From: Bacillota bacterium
Lineage (GTDB): Bacteria; Bacillota; Clostridia; Oscillospirales; Acutalibacteraceae
Direction: 5' to 3'
DNA length: 7,206 nucleotides
NCBI GenBank assembly: GCA_023390175.1
Contig: JAEWDK010000010.1
Span: forward strand, 1 to 7,206
Shown here: piece by piece, positions 5,301 through 7,206 of the stretch
How the letters are laid out: each line of letters starts with the position of its first letter
Numbering within the stretch: the first letter of the stretch is position 1
Made by a program: the position numbers and the translations under genes
The notes under the pieces: model-generated
Told to the model about the DNA's origin: nothing
The model's input: only the letters and a program-made list of their open reading frames with translations
Databases searched by the model: none

Positions 5301-5438
5301 ATGAAAGCCCGCGTCACCGCCCGTGTGCCCCTGTGCCGCGTTTTCCCCACGGGATGGCACGTTTACACCATCAAAAACGGTTGCGCCCCGTGTCGGAGCC
5401 GTGCACGGAAATTTGGCAGACAGCCGACCGACCGGTAA
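5301..5438 (+). CDS. Small hypothetical basic protein with a CxxC pair (uncertain)
   Basis: A 45-codon frame from ATG to TAA giving a basic peptide with VPLCRVFPTGWHVYTIKNG followed by CAPCRSRARKFG. The composition is protein-like: Trp, His, aromatic residues, a C-A-P-C pair that could bind metal or be redox active, and GC-rich third positions like its neighbours. No ribosome binding site is visible before the ATG, and the in-frame open stretch begins only 21 bases earlier, so the start is doubtful. No family is recognised. It may be a real small element-encoded protein or chance coding potential inside a structured DNA or RNA region. Confidence 0.35.
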   Translation: MKARVTARVPLCRVFPTGWHVYTIKNGCAPCRSRARKFGRQPTDR

Positions 5439-5461
5439 GGCTCCGGAGCCGGAGGTGAACC

Positions 5462-5503
5462 ATGGGGTCGAAAACGATGCGGGTTAAAGAAGCGGGGTCG
5501 TAA
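5462..5503 (+). CDS. Putative 13-codon leader peptide upstream of the mobilization genes
   Basis: ATG at 5462 lies 4 nt after a strong GGAGGTG (5451-5457) and opens a 13-codon frame, MGSKTMRVKEAGS, ending in TAA at 5501-5503. Its last five codons and stop lie in the left half of the hairpin at 5489-5517, so a translating ribosome would prevent that hairpin from forming. The layout resembles leader-peptide attenuation, here possibly controlling the relaxase operon (inference). The peptide is too short for homology and could be fortuitous, but the binding site is one of the best in the window. Confidence 0.4.
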   Translation: MGSKTMRVKEAGS

Positions 5504-5517
5504 AACGCCCCCGCTTC
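5489..5517 (+). other. Strong GC-rich hairpin overlapping the leader ORF stop
   Basis: GAAGCGGGG (5489-5497) pairs perfectly with CCCCGCTTC (5509-5517). Inside, after one mismatch, CGT (5499-5501) pairs with ACG (5505-5507) around a 3-nt AAA loop. There is no U tract downstream, so it is not a normal intrinsic terminator. Candidate roles are an oriT hairpin, an attenuation element or a protein-binding site. Confidence 0.6.
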
Positions 5518-5644
5518 GACTTACACCGCCCCGCAACGCGGGTCGGGGACGTTTCTCACCGGGGTCAGAATCCGGCCCTTGGAGTCGCTTCCGGGGTTAT
5601 GAGAAAAGCGGAATGCCGAAAACACAGGAAAAATCAAAGATTTC

Positions 5645-5676
5645 AAAGGGGTTGCGACCGGAGTTGCGGCCCCTTT
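5645..5676 (+). promoter_or_regulatory. Hairpin just upstream of the ribbon-helix-helix gene
   Basis: AAAGGGGTTGC (5645-5655) pairs with GCGGCCCCTTT (5666-5676): 11 consecutive pairs including two U-G wobbles, with a 10-nt loop. It is followed by TTCGCG, only a short T stretch. It ends 8 nt before the ATGGAGG binding site of the next gene, so it could be an attenuator, a leaky terminator or the boundary of oriT. Confidence 0.5.
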
Positions 5677-5698
5677 TCGCGTGAATGGAGGTTTTCGC

Positions 5699-6112
5699 AT
5701 GTCGGAAGAAACAAAGAACAAAAAGAAGTTTCCGCTTTGGATGTATCCGGAAACCAGAAAGCTGGTGGCGGACTGGTATCGGCGGGATAACTGTCAGAGC
5801 CAGAGCGAATTTATTGAAAAAGCAATCAAATTTTACTGCGGCTATATCTCCGCGGAGGAAGGCGTGCGCTATCTTCCAGCCGCTATCACCTCGGCCATGA
5901 CCGGCATGGTGGATGGCATGGAGAACCGCATGGCCCGTCTGATCTTCAAGCTGGCGGTGGAAATGAGCATGATGATGAACGTCCTAGCCTCCACCGCCGA
6001 CGTGGACGAAGCCACCCTTCGCCGTCTGCGGGGCAAGTGCGTCAGCGACGTAAAGAAATCGGTCGGGGCCGTGACCTTCGAGGACGTAACAAAATTTCAG
6101 AAGGGTGAATGA
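5699..6112 (+). CDS. Ribbon-helix-helix mobilization accessory protein (MobC-like role)
   Basis: A 137-residue protein. Residues 10-50 form a ribbon-helix-helix: strand KFPLWMYPE, helix TRKLVADWYRRDN, then SQSEFIEKAIKFYCGYI. A Met-rich, predicted helical middle (about 62-98, MARLIFKLAVEMSMMMNVLA) probably mediates oligomerisation. The C-terminal part (LRRLRGKCVSDVKKSVGAVT) is basic. Proteins of this kind sit directly before relaxase genes and bind oriT to assemble the relaxosome. The ATG at 5699 is preferred because ATGGAGG (5685-5691) lies 7 nt before it; an in-frame GTG at 5681 lies before that site. Only 2 nt separate its stop from the relaxase start. Self-regulation through binding to the upstream hairpin region is plausible. 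It is not a classical MobC by sequence. Confidence 0.75.
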   Translation: MSEETKNKKKFPLWMYPETRKLVADWYRRDNCQSQSEFIEKAIKFYCGYISAEEGVRYLPAAITSAMTGMVDGMENRMARLIFKLAVEMSMMMNVLASTADVDEATLRRLRGKCVSDVKKSVGAVTFEDVTKFQKGE

Positions 6113-6114
6113 TT

Positions 6115-7206
6115 ATGCCCCGGATTATTTTCAAGTGCCGGTATCTGAAAAACGCGGCTGAACATGCGGAAAATCTCGTGACCTATATGGCGACGCGAGA
6201 GGGCGTCGAAAAAATCCCTCAGAACAGGCGGAGCCTCCCGGCCACAGGAAAACAGAAGCAGCTCATCGCGGACATCCTCGCGCGATTTCCCGACTCCGAC
6301 CGGCTGTTTGAATACGAGGACTATCAAAACAACCCGACCGTGGAGAACGCCGCGGAGCTGATCTCGGCGGCGCTGGATCAGAATCTCGATCAGCTGTCGC
6401 ATCAGGAGGTCTACGTCAATTATATCGCCACCCGCCCCCGCGCTGAAAAGTTCGGTGCTCACGGTCTGTTTTCCGACGAGAACACGCCGCTGGTGCTGTC
6501 GCGGGTGGCGGTGGAAGCGGCCCAACACACGGGCAACATCTGGACGCCGATCATCTCCCTGCGGCGGGAAGACGCCGCCCGTCTCGGCTATGACAACGCC
6601 GCCGCGTGGATGGCGCTCCTTCGGAAGCAGCGGAACGTCTTCGCGGAGCAGATGAAGATCGCACCGGAAAATCTCCGCTGGTACGCCGCTTTTCACAACG
6701 AGGGTCATCATCCGCACTGCCACATGATCGTCTATTCCGCTGATCCCCGTGAGGGCTACGTCACCAAACCGGCCATCGAAACGATGCGGAGCAGCCTCGC
6801 ACGGGAAATCTTTCAGCAGGATCTGCTCCAAATTTATTCCGAACAGACAGCACAGCGGGACTCCTTGACCGCTGAGAGCCAGGATACCCTGCGGGAGCTT
6901 CTGGAGCAGATGCGAACAGGAATCTGCGCAAGCCCGGCCATTGAAGGTCTGATGTCCCGACTGGCGGAGCGGTTGAAGTACACGGCCGGGAAAAAGCAGT
7001 ACGGCTACCTAAAAGCTCCGCTCAAGGAGCTGGTCAATCAGATCGTGGACGAGCTGGCGAAGGACGAACGAGTGGCGGTGGCCTATGCCCAATGGCAGGA
7101 GCTCCGAAACGAGGTTCTGCGCACCTATAAGGACCATTTGCCTGAGCCCCTGCCGCTTTCTCAGCAGAAGGAATTCAAGCAGATTAAAAACATTGTGATT
7201 GCCGAA
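6115..7206 (+). CDS. MobP3-type relaxase, N-terminal part (3' truncated by window edge)
   Basis: The frame is open from ATG 6115 to the last base, giving 364 residues with no stop. The N-terminus MPRIIFKCRYLKNAAEHAEN, followed by LVTYMATREGVEKI, is typical of the MobP3 family; Y24 is the likely nucleophile that attaches to the nicked DNA strand. The metal-binding histidine motif FHNEGHHPHCHMIVYS lies at residues 193-208 (H194, H199, H201, H203). The protein would nick oriT and lead the transferred strand into the recipient. The region after residue 230 is predicted mostly helical and charged, as in the family. Its start is 2 nt after the accessory gene stop, so translation is probably coupled; no strong binding site of its own is visible beyond AAGGGTGA (6101-6108). 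Confidence 0.88.
   Translation, partial: MPRIIFKCRYLKNAAEHAENLVTYMATREGVEKIPQNRRSLPATGKQKQLIADILARFPDSDRLFEYEDYQNNPTVENAAELISAALDQNLDQLSHQEVYVNYIATRPRAEKFGAHGLFSDENTPLVLSRVAVEAAQHTGNIWTPIISLRREDAARLGYDNAAAWMALLRKQRNVFAEQMKIAPENLRWYAAFHNEGHHPHCHMIVYSADPREGYVTKPAIETMRSSLAREIFQQDLLQIYSEQTAQRDSLTAESQDTLRELLEQMRTGICASPAIEGLMSRLAERLKYTAGKKQYGYLKAPLKELVNQIVDELAKDERVAVAYAQWQELRNEVLRTYKDHLPEPLPLSQQKEFKQIKNIVIAE

Larger units (their letters stand above)
5171..5698. other. Gene-poor structured region before the mobilization genes, candidate oriT
   Basis: About 530 bp without a conventional gene. The first 130 bp show nothing clear. From 5301 there are a 45-codon frame, palindromes CCGTGCACGG (5399-5408) and GGCTCCGGAGCC (5439-5450), a direct repeat GGGGTCG(T)AAAACG (5464-5476 and 5494-5507, 30 bp apart), and hairpins at 5489-5517, 5530-5542 (CCCGC-AAC-GCGGG), 5631-5643 (AAATC-AAA-GATTT) and 5645-5676. 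Relaxase operons usually carry oriT immediately upstream, with inverted repeats for relaxase and accessory protein binding, so oriT is expected here. The nic site cannot be assigned from sequence alone. Confidence 0.5.

Noticed and set aside
4986..5360. Minus-strand frames over the 60-aa gene and the following gap
   Set aside because: Two different minus frames stay open over the same DNA, which points to low stop frequency in GC-rich sequence. Neither has a ribosome binding site or a recognisable motif.
5376..5517. Group II intron-like start and domain V-like string (GAGCCGTGCACGGAAA)
   Set aside because: The string does not fold into the expected 34-nt domain V hairpin, and no intron-encoded reverse transcriptase or clear boundary is present.
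5599..5790. 63-codon Arg/Lys-rich plus-strand frame overlapping the start of the ribbon-helix-helix gene
   Set aside because: It has no good ribosome binding site, runs through the hairpin at 5645-5676 and continues out of frame into a real gene. The composition looks like chance.
6097..6831. Minus-strand open frame of 244 codons opposite the relaxase
   Set aside because: It is the antisense shadow of the relaxase, whose plus-strand frame has the histidine motif and runs through the window end.
1..7206. CRISPR arrays, tRNA or rRNA genes, insertion sequences
   Set aside because: No regularly spaced repeats, no tRNA-like TTCGA arms in cloverleaf context, no rRNA segments and no transposase frames or terminal inverted repeats were seen on either strand.

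Overview
The window is part of an integrative conjugative element or conjugative plasmid of a Gram-positive anaerobe, most likely a gut Clostridia/Oscillospiraceae-type bacterium. Supporting signs are strong AGGAGG-type ribosome binding sites, GC-rich third codon positions, a sigma-A promoter of TTGAAA-17-TATAAT type, a TTG start codon, and a gene set typical of clostridial conjugative elements: amidoligase, NlpC/P60 hydrolase, DUF6103-like protein, ParM/ParR, a ribbon-helix-helix mobilization protein and a MobP-type relaxase. No ribosomal or core metabolic gene is present.

Layout, left to right. (1) 2-1026: the C-terminal part of an amidoligase, followed by a gamma-glutamylcyclotransferase-fold gene. 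Together they make a predicted module that forms and cleaves gamma-glutamyl-type amide bonds. (2) 1031-2058: a stem-loop terminator, an XRE-family repressor gene on the minus strand, and a divergent SLOG-fold gene on the plus strand. The two genes share a 123-bp intergenic region with a perfect 15-bp inverted repeat that overlaps both predicted promoters. (3) 2136-4882: a tight plus-strand operon of membrane-anchored NlpC/P60 hydrolase, DUF6103-like protein, actin-like ParM ATPase and a small ParR-like protein. (4) 4883-5170: a short repeat-bearing gap (possible centromere) and a 60-aa protein that looks like a shortened, diverged copy of the DUF6103-like protein. (5) 5171-5698: about 530 bp with no conventional gene, containing several strong hairpins, a spaced direct repeat, a 45-codon open frame and a 13-codon leader-like ORF with a strong ribosome binding site. 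This is the best candidate for oriT and for control of the mobilization genes. (6) 5699-7206: a ribbon-helix-helix accessory protein and the N-terminal 364 residues of the relaxase, which runs off the window.

How the parts fit together (inference): the relaxase and its accessory protein would nick and process oriT, probably just upstream. The NlpC/P60 protein would open peptidoglycan for the conjugation channel. ParM/ParR would stabilise the circular form. The XRE/SLOG pair would form a regulated accessory unit. The least understood part is the amidoligase/cyclotransferase pair. The amidoligase and the DUF6103-like protein, about 2.8 kb apart, end in nearly the same C-terminal peptide (G-x-[ST]-L-S-M) encoded by different codons, which may link DUF6103 to the amidoligase system.
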